Shown in pieces: positions 1 to 5,218 of a DNA stretch of 5,218 nt. Position numbers and translations under genes: made by a program. The notes beneath the pieces are model-generated. The model was not told where the DNA came from. It worked only from the letters and a program-made list of their open reading frames with translations, and searched no databases. The DNA comes from Desulfobulbaceae bacterium. Its GTDB lineage: Bacteria > Desulfobacterota > Desulfobulbia > Desulfobulbales > Desulfobulbaceae. The stretch spans positions 1 to 5,218 of the forward strand of contig DRLX01000326.1 in NCBI GenBank assembly GCA_011322715.1, given 5' to 3'. How positions within the stretch are numbered: position 1 is the first letter of the stretch; the number at the start of each line of letters is the position of its first letter.

Positions 1-33
1 ATCTTTAAAGCCGTTAACGGCTTTTATTTTCAC
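1..33 (-). CDS. hisS: Histidyl-tRNA synthetase, N-terminal fragment (partial)
   Basis: Only the first 11 codons are in the window; the gene continues past the left edge. Read on the minus strand from a GTG at 33 they give MKIKAVNGFKD. The GFKD block after a short basic beta-strand resembles the start of bacterial histidyl-tRNA synthetases (pattern xxAxxGFxDILP), which charge tRNA-His in the cytoplasm. The start is well supported: a clear AAGGAG lies 8 nt upstream and a good promoter lies further upstream. The identity rests on very few residues, so the start of a gene here is more certain than its name. The following residues should read ILP or similar if the call is right. It is transcribed divergently from the nitronate monooxygenase gene. 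Confidence 0.62.
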   Translation of the reverse strand, partial: MKIKAVNGFKD

Positions 34-41
34 GATAATTT

Positions 42-47
42 CTCCTT
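42..47 (-). promoter_or_regulatory. Ribosome binding site of the hisS-like gene
   Basis: Plus-strand ctcctt is AAGGAG on the minus strand, 8 nt before the GTG at 33. It is the best Shine-Dalgarno match seen at a gene start in the window and fixes the GTG as the start. Confidence 0.75.
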
Positions 48-104
48 GCGATCAACAGTTTTTTGGGTCTGCATACAGCATTGCATAGCCTTGGGGTGAC
101 CTTG

Positions 105-133
105 ATTGTATTCGGCGGTCGAAAATTTGTAAA
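105..133 (-). promoter_or_regulatory. Sigma70-type promoter for the hisS-like gene
   Basis: On the minus strand the -35 box is TTTACA (133-128) and the -10 box is TACAAT (110-105), with a 17-nt spacer. Each box matches the sigma70 consensus at 5 of 6 positions. Transcription would start near 98 and leave a leader of about 65 nt before the GTG at 33. Assigned by sequence match and position only. Confidence 0.6.
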
Positions 134-232
134 TTTACTCGGAAAAGAGGTGAAAAGTCAAGCCGATGTGGGAATTATATGGTATAATAATTTTTTTTAT
201 ATTTTTTTGCGTTGAAATGTTGTGGTCCGGTC

Positions 233-261
233 TTGACAAAGTACTCCGGGCACGGCATTAT
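233..261 (+). promoter_or_regulatory. Sigma70-type promoter for the NMO-pcnB series
   Basis: A perfect TTGACA (233-238) is followed after exactly 17 nt by CATTAT (256-261), 4 of 6 to the -10 consensus. Transcription would start near 268, about 30 nt before the ATG at 300. This favours the ATG over the upstream TTG at 282 as the translation start. The rest of the divergent region (34-232) holds the hisS promoter and an AT-rich tract (about 173-208) and shows no further gene. Confidence 0.6.
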
Positions 262-299
262 CAGCCAGTTTATTTTTCCCGTTGCTTAAAGTGAAATGC

Positions 300-1268
300 A
301 TGAAACTTCCAGAACTTAAAATCGGTCCATTTGTTGCTGAAATTCCCATAATTCAGGGCGGAATGTCGATACGGGTATCGACTTCAGCCCTCGCTATCCC
401 TGTTGCCGAGTGTGGAGGAATCGGTACAATTGGCGGATCCGGTATCCCTGTACCCGAGTTGAAGGAAGATATCCGTCGGGCCAAGAAGGCCACGGATGGT
501 GTTATCGCCGTCAATATCATGTATGCGATGAAGAATTTTTATGACCTGGTGATGTGTTCGATTGAGGCCGGAGCGGATATGATCATCACCGGAGCAGGTT
601 TTTCCCGCGATATTTTTAAAATCGGTAAAAAACATAATATTCCTATCGTCTCAATCGTTTCTTCGCCGGCTTTTGCCCGTCTTGCTGAAAAATTGGGGGC
701 CGCCGCTATTATCGTCGAAGCGGCGGAGGCCGGTGGTCATCTTGGTACGGATAAACTCCTGCGTGACATTTTTCCGTCGATTCGCAAGGTAGTCTCCAAG
801 GTACCGCTGATCGCTGCAGGCGGCATCACTAATGGTTTTGAAATGGCGGAAATAATGGATAAATTCGGTGCTGACGGAATCCAGATCGCCTCCCGTTTTG
901 TCCTCTCCAAGGAGTGCTCCGTTTCGCAGAAATTCAAGGAGGCCTTTCTCAAGGCAAAAAAAGAGGACATTGTTCTTGTGCAGTCGCCTGTCGGCATGCC
1001 GGGACGGGCCATCAAGACCCCCTTTATTGAGCAGATGGAGCGAGGCGAAGATGTCTCAGCGCAAAAATGTAAATTTAAATGTTTGAAAAAATGTTCGTAT
1101 AAATATTGCATTAATGATCGTCTGACCGCTTCCTGTACCGGTGATGTGGATAATGGCCTGGTCTTCTCAGGGGCCAATGCCTGGAAGATGGATGAAATAC
1201 TATCGGTCAGGGAAATTTTCGACCGTTTTGTCAGTCAGGCGGAATCCGTGTACAGAGAAAAAAAGTAA
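300..1268 (+). CDS. Nitronate monooxygenase / FabK-like FMN TIM-barrel protein
   Basis: This 322-residue protein belongs to the nitronate monooxygenase (2-nitropropane dioxygenase) family. These are cytoplasmic FMN enzymes that oxidise alkyl nitronates; relatives include enoyl-ACP reductase FabK. Seen in the sequence: IPIIQGGMS near residues 15-23, GGIGTIGG at 39-46, AEAGGHLGT at 143-150 with the conserved catalytic-type His147, the phosphate-binding IAAGGITNG at 171-179, and GADGIQIASRF at 190-200. The C-terminus carries a cysteine cluster (Cys257, 261, 265, 270, 279), then GDVxxGLVFSGANA at 281-294, typical of one anaerobe-rich subfamily. ATG 300 is preferred; in-frame TTG 282 and GTG 291 are possible, and none has a clear ribosome binding site. 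pcnB starts 3 nt after the stop, suggesting co-transcription. The true substrate cannot be read from sequence; family assignment is secure. Confidence 0.9.
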   Translation: MKLPELKIGPFVAEIPIIQGGMSIRVSTSALAIPVAECGGIGTIGGSGIPVPELKEDIRRAKKATDGVIAVNIMYAMKNFYDLVMCSIEAGADMIITGAGFSRDIFKIGKKHNIPIVSIVSSPAFARLAEKLGAAAIIVEAAEAGGHLGTDKLLRDIFPSIRKVVSKVPLIAAGGITNGFEMAEIMDKFGADGIQIASRFVLSKECSVSQKFKEAFLKAKKEDIVLVQSPVGMPGRAIKTPFIEQMERGEDVSAQKCKFKCLKKCSYKYCINDRLTASCTGDVDNGLVFSGANAWKMDEILSVREIFDRFVSQAESVYREKK

Positions 1269-1271
1269 TGG

Positions 1272-2672
1272 ATGCAGGTCGAATCCGGGGCTATACACCA
1301 TATGGGTATTGAATCGACCGACTGTAGGGAGGGACAACAAGCCGGTTCCGGCATTCGGGCCAGTATTATTCCGGAAAGCGATCATCCTATCCGGCCCGGT
1401 GACCTGGACCGTGAAGCGTTGAAAGTTCTCTATCGCCTCCGGGATGCCGGTTTTTCCGGCTATCTGGTCGGCGGTGGTGTTCGGGACCTGTATCTCGGCA
1501 AACAACCGAAAGATTTTGATATTTCTACCAATGCCCGGCCCGGCCAGCTCAGACGGCTGTTTCGGAACAGCCGTACCATCGGCCGGCGTTTTCGTCTGGT
1601 CCAGGTTTTCTTTCGGGGTAACAAGATTATTGAAGTTTCCACGCTCCGCTCCCAGAGTGAATATGGCCGGGACGACACCAAGGTTCTGCCCGCCAATAAT
1701 ACCTTCGGCACCCTGGAAGAAGACGCCTTTCGTCGTGATCTGACGATTAATTCCCTGTTCTACGAAATCGGCACCAATACCATTATTGATTATGTGGGTG
1801 GAGTCACGGATTTAAACGATGGCATCATCCGGATCGTCGGTGATCCGGAAGTCCGTATCACCCGTGATCCCGTGCGTGTTCTGCGTGCGCTTCGTCATGC
1901 CGCCCGTACCGGATTCACGATAGATCAGGAGAGTTTTCGCGCCATTGTCACCCATCGTGACAAACTTAATCTCTGTCCTTCCTCACGTATCCGTGATGAA
2001 ATCATCAAAGACCTGGTTTCCGGCTTCAGCAGGCCTTGGGCCGAACTCTGTATTAAAAGTCGTGTGTTTTTTACACTTTTTCCTTTTTATGACCAGCCGG
2101 CCGGTGATGAGAACAGCCTGGATGAACTTGACGCAATTCTAACGGTTGTTGACAAGCTACAGAAGAACGGCAAAGGCGGAGCAATGCATTTGCCGGATTA
2201 CATGCTCATGGCATTACTTTTGTACCCATGGCTGCAGCGCGAGCTTCATCTCCTGCAACGTGAAGTAAAAGGAGGAGGGTATCGCCTGCTGTTTAACGAT
2301 ATTCGTCAGGCGCTCGATACAAGTATATGCGGCCGCTTGAATATTAAACGATCCGGTAAGGAAGCCATGACCACGCTTTTTGTTAATATGCCTAACATTT
2401 ACAGGTATCATGAGCAGAAGAACTGGCCGAAATGGTTGAAGAAAAAAAGCTATTTTAAAGATTGCACCATGTTTTGCGCAATTATTGCCGAGGCCCGTGG
2501 CGGCGCCGCAGTAAACGCCGACCTGTTTTCCGGTCCGATTCATCCCGATGCGGTACGGTGCGGTAGTCGGAATGGTGGTGGAGGTCGAGGCGGCAGAGGA
2601 GGAAATCCTTCTTTTACCGAAAAAGAAGGTGGTGTGTTTGGCTTACGGTCAGGAAGTCCCATGGCGGGATGA
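1272..2672 (+). CDS. pcnB: Poly(A) polymerase I (class II nucleotidyltransferase)
   Basis: This 466-residue protein is close in length to E. coli PcnB (465 residues), which adds 3' poly(A) tails that mark RNA for decay. Residues 64-86 hold the nucleotidyltransferase core: YLVGGGVRD followed by KDFDIST, with metal-binding Asp81 and Asp83. LFRNSRTIGRRFRLVQV at 96-112 is the element that separates bacterial poly(A) polymerases from CCA-adding enzymes. RRDLTINSL at 154-162 is motif B. The RNA-binding helical domain follows from about residue 215. Motif D reads RDPVR (198-202) where E. coli has EDPVR. The C-terminus is Gly/Arg-rich (about 432-446) rather than Arg/Lys-rich, and its reading frame is uncertain. 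ATG 1272 lies 3 nt after the NMO stop, which suggests translational coupling; ATG 1302 is an alternative, since homology begins only near residue 32. CCA-adding activity is not excluded. Confidence 0.9.
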   Translation: MQVESGAIHHMGIESTDCREGQQAGSGIRASIIPESDHPIRPGDLDREALKVLYRLRDAGFSGYLVGGGVRDLYLGKQPKDFDISTNARPGQLRRLFRNSRTIGRRFRLVQVFFRGNKIIEVSTLRSQSEYGRDDTKVLPANNTFGTLEEDAFRRDLTINSLFYEIGTNTIIDYVGGVTDLNDGIIRIVGDPEVRITRDPVRVLRALRHAARTGFTIDQESFRAIVTHRDKLNLCPSSRIRDEIIKDLVSGFSRPWAELCIKSRVFFTLFPFYDQPAGDENSLDELDAILTVVDKLQKNGKGGAMHLPDYMLMALLLYPWLQRELHLLQREVKGGGYRLLFNDIRQALDTSICGRLNIKRSGKEAMTTLFVNMPNIYRYHEQKNWPKWLKKKSYFKDCTMFCAIIAEARGGAAVNADLFSGPIHPDAVRCGSRNGGGGRGGRGGNPSFTEKEGGVFGLRSGSPMAG

Positions 2673-2675
2673 CTG

Positions 2676-2715
2676 ATGATTTTTTGTGGCTGTTCGATCT
2701 GGCCCGGCTTTGCTG
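2676..2715 (+). repeat. Direct repeat, copy A (40 bp)
   Basis: Copy A starts 4 nt after the pcnB stop codon and matches copy B (2771-2810) at 37 of 40 positions. The offset is 95 bp, not a multiple of three. The three differences lie at offsets 4, 21 and 28 of the repeat. Similarity fades beyond the repeat on its right side. Confidence 0.85.
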
Positions 2716-2770
2716 CTCTATGCGAAAATCCCGGTAGCAGGGGCCTGGCCGGGCCGGAGTAAGGGCTTTT

Positions 2771-2810
2771 ATGGTTTTTTGTGGCTGTTCAATCTGGTCC
2801 GGCTTTGCTG
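2771..2810 (+). repeat. Direct repeat, copy B (40 bp)
   Basis: Copy B ends 16 nt before the GTG start chosen for the EEP hydrolase. In the hydrolase frame it reads FLWLFNLVRLC, a hydrophobic stretch upstream of the conserved N-terminus. The two copies bracket a GC-rich 55-bp segment (2716-2770) in which no gene is recognised. Confidence 0.85.
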
Positions 2811-2826
2811 GTTTATAGAGATTTTC

Positions 2827-3573
2827 GTGCGTTTTCTCCTTTATAACATACGTTATTGTACGGGAATCGGGCCAAGGTTCCATTTACCGGTACCTTATGC
2901 CGGATATCTGAAACGTTCAACCCGGATACTTGATGAGATTATAGGCTTTTTTGAACAGGTCAAGCCGGATATTATCGGGCTTGTCGAGGTCGATAACGGC
3001 TCATTTCGAACCCATCATCTTTGCCAGGCGGAACAGATAGCCCTTCGGCTTGGTCATTATCATGTTGTAGAGTCCAAATACGGAGTCGGTTCGGTAGCCG
3101 ACAAGGTACCGTTACTCAACAGACAGGGGAATGCCGTTCTTTCCAGATTTCCCATTGTCAAACATCGATTCCATTATTTTGAACAGGGCGTCAAAAGGCT
3201 GGTAATTGAGGTCAGACTGGCATCACTCACCATTTTTCTCGTGCATCTTTCGCTTACCTATCGCAATCGTCAATATCAGCTTGAACGTCTGTACAGGCTT
3301 ATCCATGGCGTTGAAGGCCCCGTCATCGTCGCTGGAGATTTTAATGTGCTCTGGGGAGACAAAGAGCTGGATTTATTTCTCGGCGCCACAGGCCTTCTTA
3401 ATGCCAATCTCAAGCGACAACCATCGCATCCCAGCCGTTCCCCGAAACGCCAACTTGATTTCATTCTTCATAGTCCGGATATCAAAGTCACGAATTTTCA
3501 GATTCCCCATGTCCTCTATTCCGACCATGCTCCGCTCATCTGCGATTTTGAATCTCCATCTCTGCCGTCATAA
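2827..3573 (+). CDS. Endonuclease/exonuclease/phosphatase (EEP) family hydrolase
   Basis: This 248-residue protein has the full catalytic set of the metal-dependent EEP fold shared by exonuclease III, DNase I, CCR4-type deadenylases and inositol phosphatases. Seen: YNIR with Asn7, GLVEVD with metal-binding Glu54, GNAVLSRFPI at 101-110, VHLSL with His140, GDFNV with Asp171 and Asn173, LDFIL with Asp211, and SDHAPL with Asp233 and His234. GTG 2827 is chosen because RFLLYNIRY is where family members begin; AGAG ending 6 nt upstream is a weak ribosome binding site. The frame is open back to 2686, but that stretch encodes the direct repeat and lacks an ATG. There is no signal peptide from this start, so it is probably cytoplasmic. 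It follows pcnB by 154 bp in the same direction. The substrate (DNA, RNA or a phosphoester) is unknown. Confidence 0.85.
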   Translation: MRFLLYNIRYCTGIGPRFHLPVPYAGYLKRSTRILDEIIGFFEQVKPDIIGLVEVDNGSFRTHHLCQAEQIALRLGHYHVVESKYGVGSVADKVPLLNRQGNAVLSRFPIVKHRFHYFEQGVKRLVIEVRLASLTIFLVHLSLTYRNRQYQLERLYRLIHGVEGPVIVAGDFNVLWGDKELDLFLGATGLLNANLKRQPSHPSRSPKRQLDFILHSPDIKVTNFQIPHVLYSDHAPLICDFESPSLPS

Positions 3574-3598
3574 AGACCCGGAACAAAGCGAAAGTGAC

Positions 3599-3602
3599 TA
3601 AA
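3599..3602. repeat. Possible target-site duplication, left (TAAA)
   Basis: TAAA directly abuts the left inverted repeat and is matched by TAAA at 3735-3738. Four bases in AT-rich DNA can match by chance, so this is only supportive. Confidence 0.4.
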
Positions 3603-3734
3603 GGCCACCTTGAAAAATTGCCTTTTCGTCCGATCTCTGTGTCACAGAAAAATGAAAAATGCTCAAATATGCTGCGCTTTTTAATTTTCCTGTTCCTTGA
3701 ACTTGAACAAAATATCTAATTTTTCAAGGTACCC
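3603..3734. mobile_element. MITE-like element with terminal inverted repeats
   Basis: The left end GGCCACCTTGAAAAATT (3603-3619) and the inverse of the right end GGGTACCTTGAAAAATT (3718-3734) match at 15 of 17 positions, including an unbroken 13-bp inner block. Directly outside each end is TAAA (3599-3602 and 3735-3738), which could be a target-site duplication. The 98-bp interior is AT-rich and has no substantial open frame. The element fills most of the gap between the convergent EEP and pgeF genes; its right flank is 2 nt from the pgeF stop codon. Non-autonomous transposon remnant is the favoured reading. A REP-like or terminator-like inverted repeat is the alternative, though a 98-nt loop is poor for a terminator. 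Confidence 0.5.
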
Positions 3735-3738
3735 TAAA
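3735..3738. repeat. Possible target-site duplication, right (TAAA)
   Basis: Right-hand partner of TAAA at 3599-3602, directly abutting the right inverted repeat. Confidence 0.4.
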
Positions 3739-3740
3739 TG

Positions 3741-4505
3741 CTATTTTTCCGGCAGGGCAATGATTGATCCGTTTCTACCCGTCTGTCCGTTTCTCCTGCG
3801 CACGGCCCTTCGATAGGAAAAAAAATCTTCATCACATACTGTGCATTTTTTTACTGTATCGATGTTTTTTTCCGTGACACCGGCATGGATGAGCTGCATG
3901 CGGCTGATCGCCTGGAAATCAAAATGATTTTTACTGGTTTGAAAGGAGAGGAAATTCGGTGGAAGTTCGGCGTGGTAATTGACAAATTCTCCGCAGCAGG
4001 GACCAAGAGATGGGCTGATAACGGCCAGGATATCCGAAGGTCGGACTGCAAATTCCTTCTCCATGCACTGAATGGTTTTAGCGATGATATTAGATACCGA
4101 TCCGCGCCAGCCACTGTGAATGGCTCCTATGACCTTTTTGGCTGGATCGTGCAGGAGGACGGCCTGGCAGTCGGCCTGCTGGATGAGTAGGCCGATGCCG
4201 GGAACATCGGTTACCATAGCATCCTTTCTCTCCGTTTCGGTGACTTGTGCCACATTGTTCACCACGAGGATGGAATCGCCATGGATCTGGGTTATTCCTT
4301 TTACTGCACTCGCTCCAATGGTTTCCCGTATCAGTTCCCGATTTTTCTTGACTGCTGACGGATCATCACCAACATGATAGCTGCAGTTCAGTGAGGAAAA
4401 GGGGGCCGCGCTGCGTCCTCCGTGCCGGTTGAACATGGCATGGGGAATGGTGAGGATATCGCTTGTGTAAAAGAGGAGGCTGTTTTTTCGTGTTTTAGCG
4501 ATCAT
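3741..4505 (-). CDS. pgeF: Peptidoglycan editing factor PgeF (YfiH / DUF152)
   Basis: This 254-residue protein is a full-length member of the YfiH/DUF152 (Cu-oxidase_4) family. Members are often annotated polyphenol oxidase or laccase; E. coli YfiH has been linked to removing L-Ser misincorporated in place of L-Ala in peptidoglycan precursors. Seen: NRHGGRSxxPFxSLN at 26-40, QIHGD with His75, QQADCQAVLLHDP with Cys113, GAIHSGWRG with His130, SLGPCCGEF further on, and CDEDFFSYRR near the C-terminus. His75, Cys113 and His130 are the expected zinc/metal ligands. A short basic insertion (AVRRR) lies between FFSYRR and the terminal NGQTGRNGS. ATG 4505 has no recognisable ribosome binding site, and a terminator ends about 18 nt upstream. 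It is convergent with the EEP gene. Confidence 0.88.
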   Translation of the reverse strand: MIAKTRKNSLLFYTSDILTIPHAMFNRHGGRSAAPFSSLNCSYHVGDDPSAVKKNRELIRETIGASAVKGITQIHGDSILVVNNVAQVTETERKDAMVTDVPGIGLLIQQADCQAVLLHDPAKKVIGAIHSGWRGSVSNIIAKTIQCMEKEFAVRPSDILAVISPSLGPCCGEFVNYHAELPPNFLSFQTSKNHFDFQAISRMQLIHAGVTEKNIDTVKKCTVCDEDFFSYRRAVRRRNGQTGRNGSIIALPEK

Positions 4506-4520
4506 GGGGCAATAAAAGGC

Positions 4521-4558
4521 AATAAAAAAGGGGAAAGCCTGGTTCAGGCCTTCCCCTT
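4521..4558 (-). terminator. Rho-independent terminator of the porin-like gene
   Basis: On the minus strand the arms 4558-4545 and 4541-4528 pair at 13 of 14 positions (one mismatch) around a 3-nt loop. The second arm ends in the run of six Ts at 4529-4524. The stem starts 23 nt after the porin stop codon. Stem, small loop and T-run are all on the minus strand; there is no matching T-run on the plus strand, so it acts in one direction. Confidence 0.88.
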
Positions 4559-4581
4559 AGCTTAGTGGTAGAAAAAATTAT

Positions 4582-5218
4582 TTAAAAGTAGGCCTCAAAG
4601 GTCAGGTAAAACTGGTTGGCGCTTTCGACGGGATTAATGCCCAGGGCCTGCAATGATTGTTGTTCATCATCCAGATCATAGGGTTTCATGGTCCAGTCAA
4701 AGCCGCCTGCATAGTTGTAATCATAGTACTGCCAGCCAAGACGAACAAAGGTTTTGGCATACTTGGAGATGGTTTCTCCTGTGGGCAGGTCATAGATAAG
4801 ATAGAGTTCATAGGCGTTACCACGGGTAGCCAGCTTGGATTGATATACGTCATCGTGACCAGGCGTAAAGGCGATCCAGTACTGGGAGCCGTAGTTGTAT
4901 TCAGCGCCGAGTTTCAGCCCGATGGAGTCGATATCATACCGAACGCCTGCATAAACGGAGTAGCCGTCTTCCGAACCGGTGTTCGGACCGGTCAGGCCCT
5001 GTGCCATACCGGCAAAGTCATTAAAAAATCCATTGCCGTTGGGGTCGGTATGACTCCATCCACCGGCGAGGAAATAGTTAAGATCGGCAATTTTGTCCAT
5101 ATAAACGGCACTGGTATGATAGACATTGCCCAAGTTTTTTTGCGGACCATAACCACCCTGGTCCTGCGGCAAGGCAGCGCCGAAGTTGACAAAATCAGAC
5201 TGGAAGTTCGGATAGTTG
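4582..5218 (-). CDS. Outer-membrane beta-barrel porin-like protein, C-terminal part (partial)
   Basis: The frame is open from the right edge to a TAA at 4584-4582, giving the last 211 residues of a larger protein. The TTG at 5172 is an internal codon, not a start. The chain shows alternating polar/hydrophobic strands rich in Tyr, Trp and Gly (for example GYSVYAGVRYD, GLKLGAEYNYGS, FVRLGWQYYDYNY) separated by Asp/Asn/Gly-rich loops. It ends in QFYLTFEAYF, a terminal Phe with hydrophobic residues at alternate positions as in the BAM-recognised beta-signal. This supports an outer-membrane location. The flavour resembles DUF3373-type putative porins of delta- and epsilonproteobacteria, but that name is from memory. 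The signal peptide, if any, is outside the window, and pore function is inferred. Confidence 0.75.
   Translation of the reverse strand, partial: NYPNFQSDFVNFGAALPQDQGGYGPQKNLGNVYHTSAVYMDKIADLNYFLAGGWSHTDPNGNGFFNDFAGMAQGLTGPNTGSEDGYSVYAGVRYDIDSIGLKLGAEYNYGSQYWIAFTPGHDDVYQSKLATRGNAYELYLIYDLPTGETISKYAKTFVRLGWQYYDYNYAGGFDWTMKPYDLDDEQQSLQALGINPVESANQFYLTFEAYF

Noticed and set aside
7..30. Palindrome followed by a T-rich run, resembling a plus-strand rho-independent terminator
   Set aside because: It lies in the coding start of a minus-strand gene with a clear AAGGAG and promoter. The T-run is the complement of Lys/Ile codons, and no plus-strand gene end is visible to its left.
174..198. ATTATA/TATAAT hairpin followed by eight Ts, and TATAAT as a second -10 box
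   Set aside because: The stem is only 6 A-T pairs, no plus-strand transcript upstream needs terminating, and no -35 match lies at 16-18 nt from this TATAAT.
2607..2629. Inverted repeat with a perfect 9-bp stem and 5-nt loop near the pcnB 3' end
   Set aside because: It is inside the pcnB frame, is followed by G-rich sequence rather than a T-run on either strand, and is AT/purine-biased, so it is not a terminator.
1272..2672. CCA-adding tRNA nucleotidyltransferase instead of poly(A) polymerase
   Set aside because: The LFRNxRxxGRRFRLxxV element and the total length fit bacterial PcnB better. Activity could still overlap and cannot be settled from sequence.
2676..2762. 28-codon ORF starting in repeat copy A (begins MIFCGCSIW)
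   Set aside because: There is no ribosome binding site, the copy-B counterpart stops after 15 codons, and nothing suggests it is a protein-coding gene.
3206..3601. 131-codon plus-strand ORF overlapping the EEP gene
   Set aside because: It is a frame shadow: the EEP frame across the same bases carries the conserved catalytic motifs.
3741..4505. Annotation as a multicopper laccase/polyphenol oxidase
   Set aside because: The YfiH/DUF152 motifs (His75, Cys113, His130 with GAIHSGWRG) are present, but multicopper oxidase HxH motifs are absent. The PgeF name is preferred.
1..5218. CRISPR array, tRNA or rRNA gene, toxin-antitoxin pair, phage or defence module
   Set aside because: No regularly spaced repeats, RNA-gene hallmarks or recognisable defence or phage proteins were seen on either strand.

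Overview
The window looks like an ordinary chromosomal stretch from a Gram-negative bacterium. The last gene encodes a C-terminal outer-membrane beta-barrel ending in Phe. The style of the nitronate monooxygenase, poly(A) polymerase and barrel proteins suggests an anaerobic deltaproteobacterium (Desulfobacterota, perhaps Desulfobulbales-like). That placement is inference from protein flavour, not a database result.

Layout. At the left edge, on the minus strand, are the first 11 codons of what appears to be hisS (histidyl-tRNA synthetase), with a strong ribosome binding site and a good promoter. A divergent intergenic region of about 265 bp follows, carrying back-to-back sigma70-type promoters. 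A plus-strand series comes next: a nitronate monooxygenase/FabK-like FMN enzyme (300-1268); pcnB, poly(A) polymerase I (1272-2672), 3 bp downstream and probably co-transcribed; and an endonuclease/exonuclease/phosphatase (EEP) family hydrolase (2827-3573). The gap before the EEP gene holds a near-perfect 40-bp direct repeat. The plus-strand genes converge on pgeF (minus, 3741-4505), the YfiH/DUF152 peptidoglycan editing factor formerly called a laccase or polyphenol oxidase. Between them lies a 132-bp element with 15/17 terminal inverted repeats and a TAAA flanking duplication, which looks like a MITE. Upstream of pgeF on the minus strand are a strong rho-independent terminator and the 3' part of an outer-membrane porin-like gene that runs off the right edge.

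How the genes may work together. The genes are mainly housekeeping: translation (hisS), RNA 3'-end metabolism (pcnB, possibly the EEP hydrolase), flavin redox chemistry (NMO), cell-wall quality control (pgeF) and outer-membrane transport (porin). No defence system, CRISPR array, tRNA, rRNA or convincing new multi-gene system is visible. The items most worth following are the MITE-like element, the direct repeat between pcnB and the EEP gene, the altered EDxxR motif and uncertain tail of PcnB, and the lack of any visible promoter or ribosome binding site for pgeF just behind a terminator.
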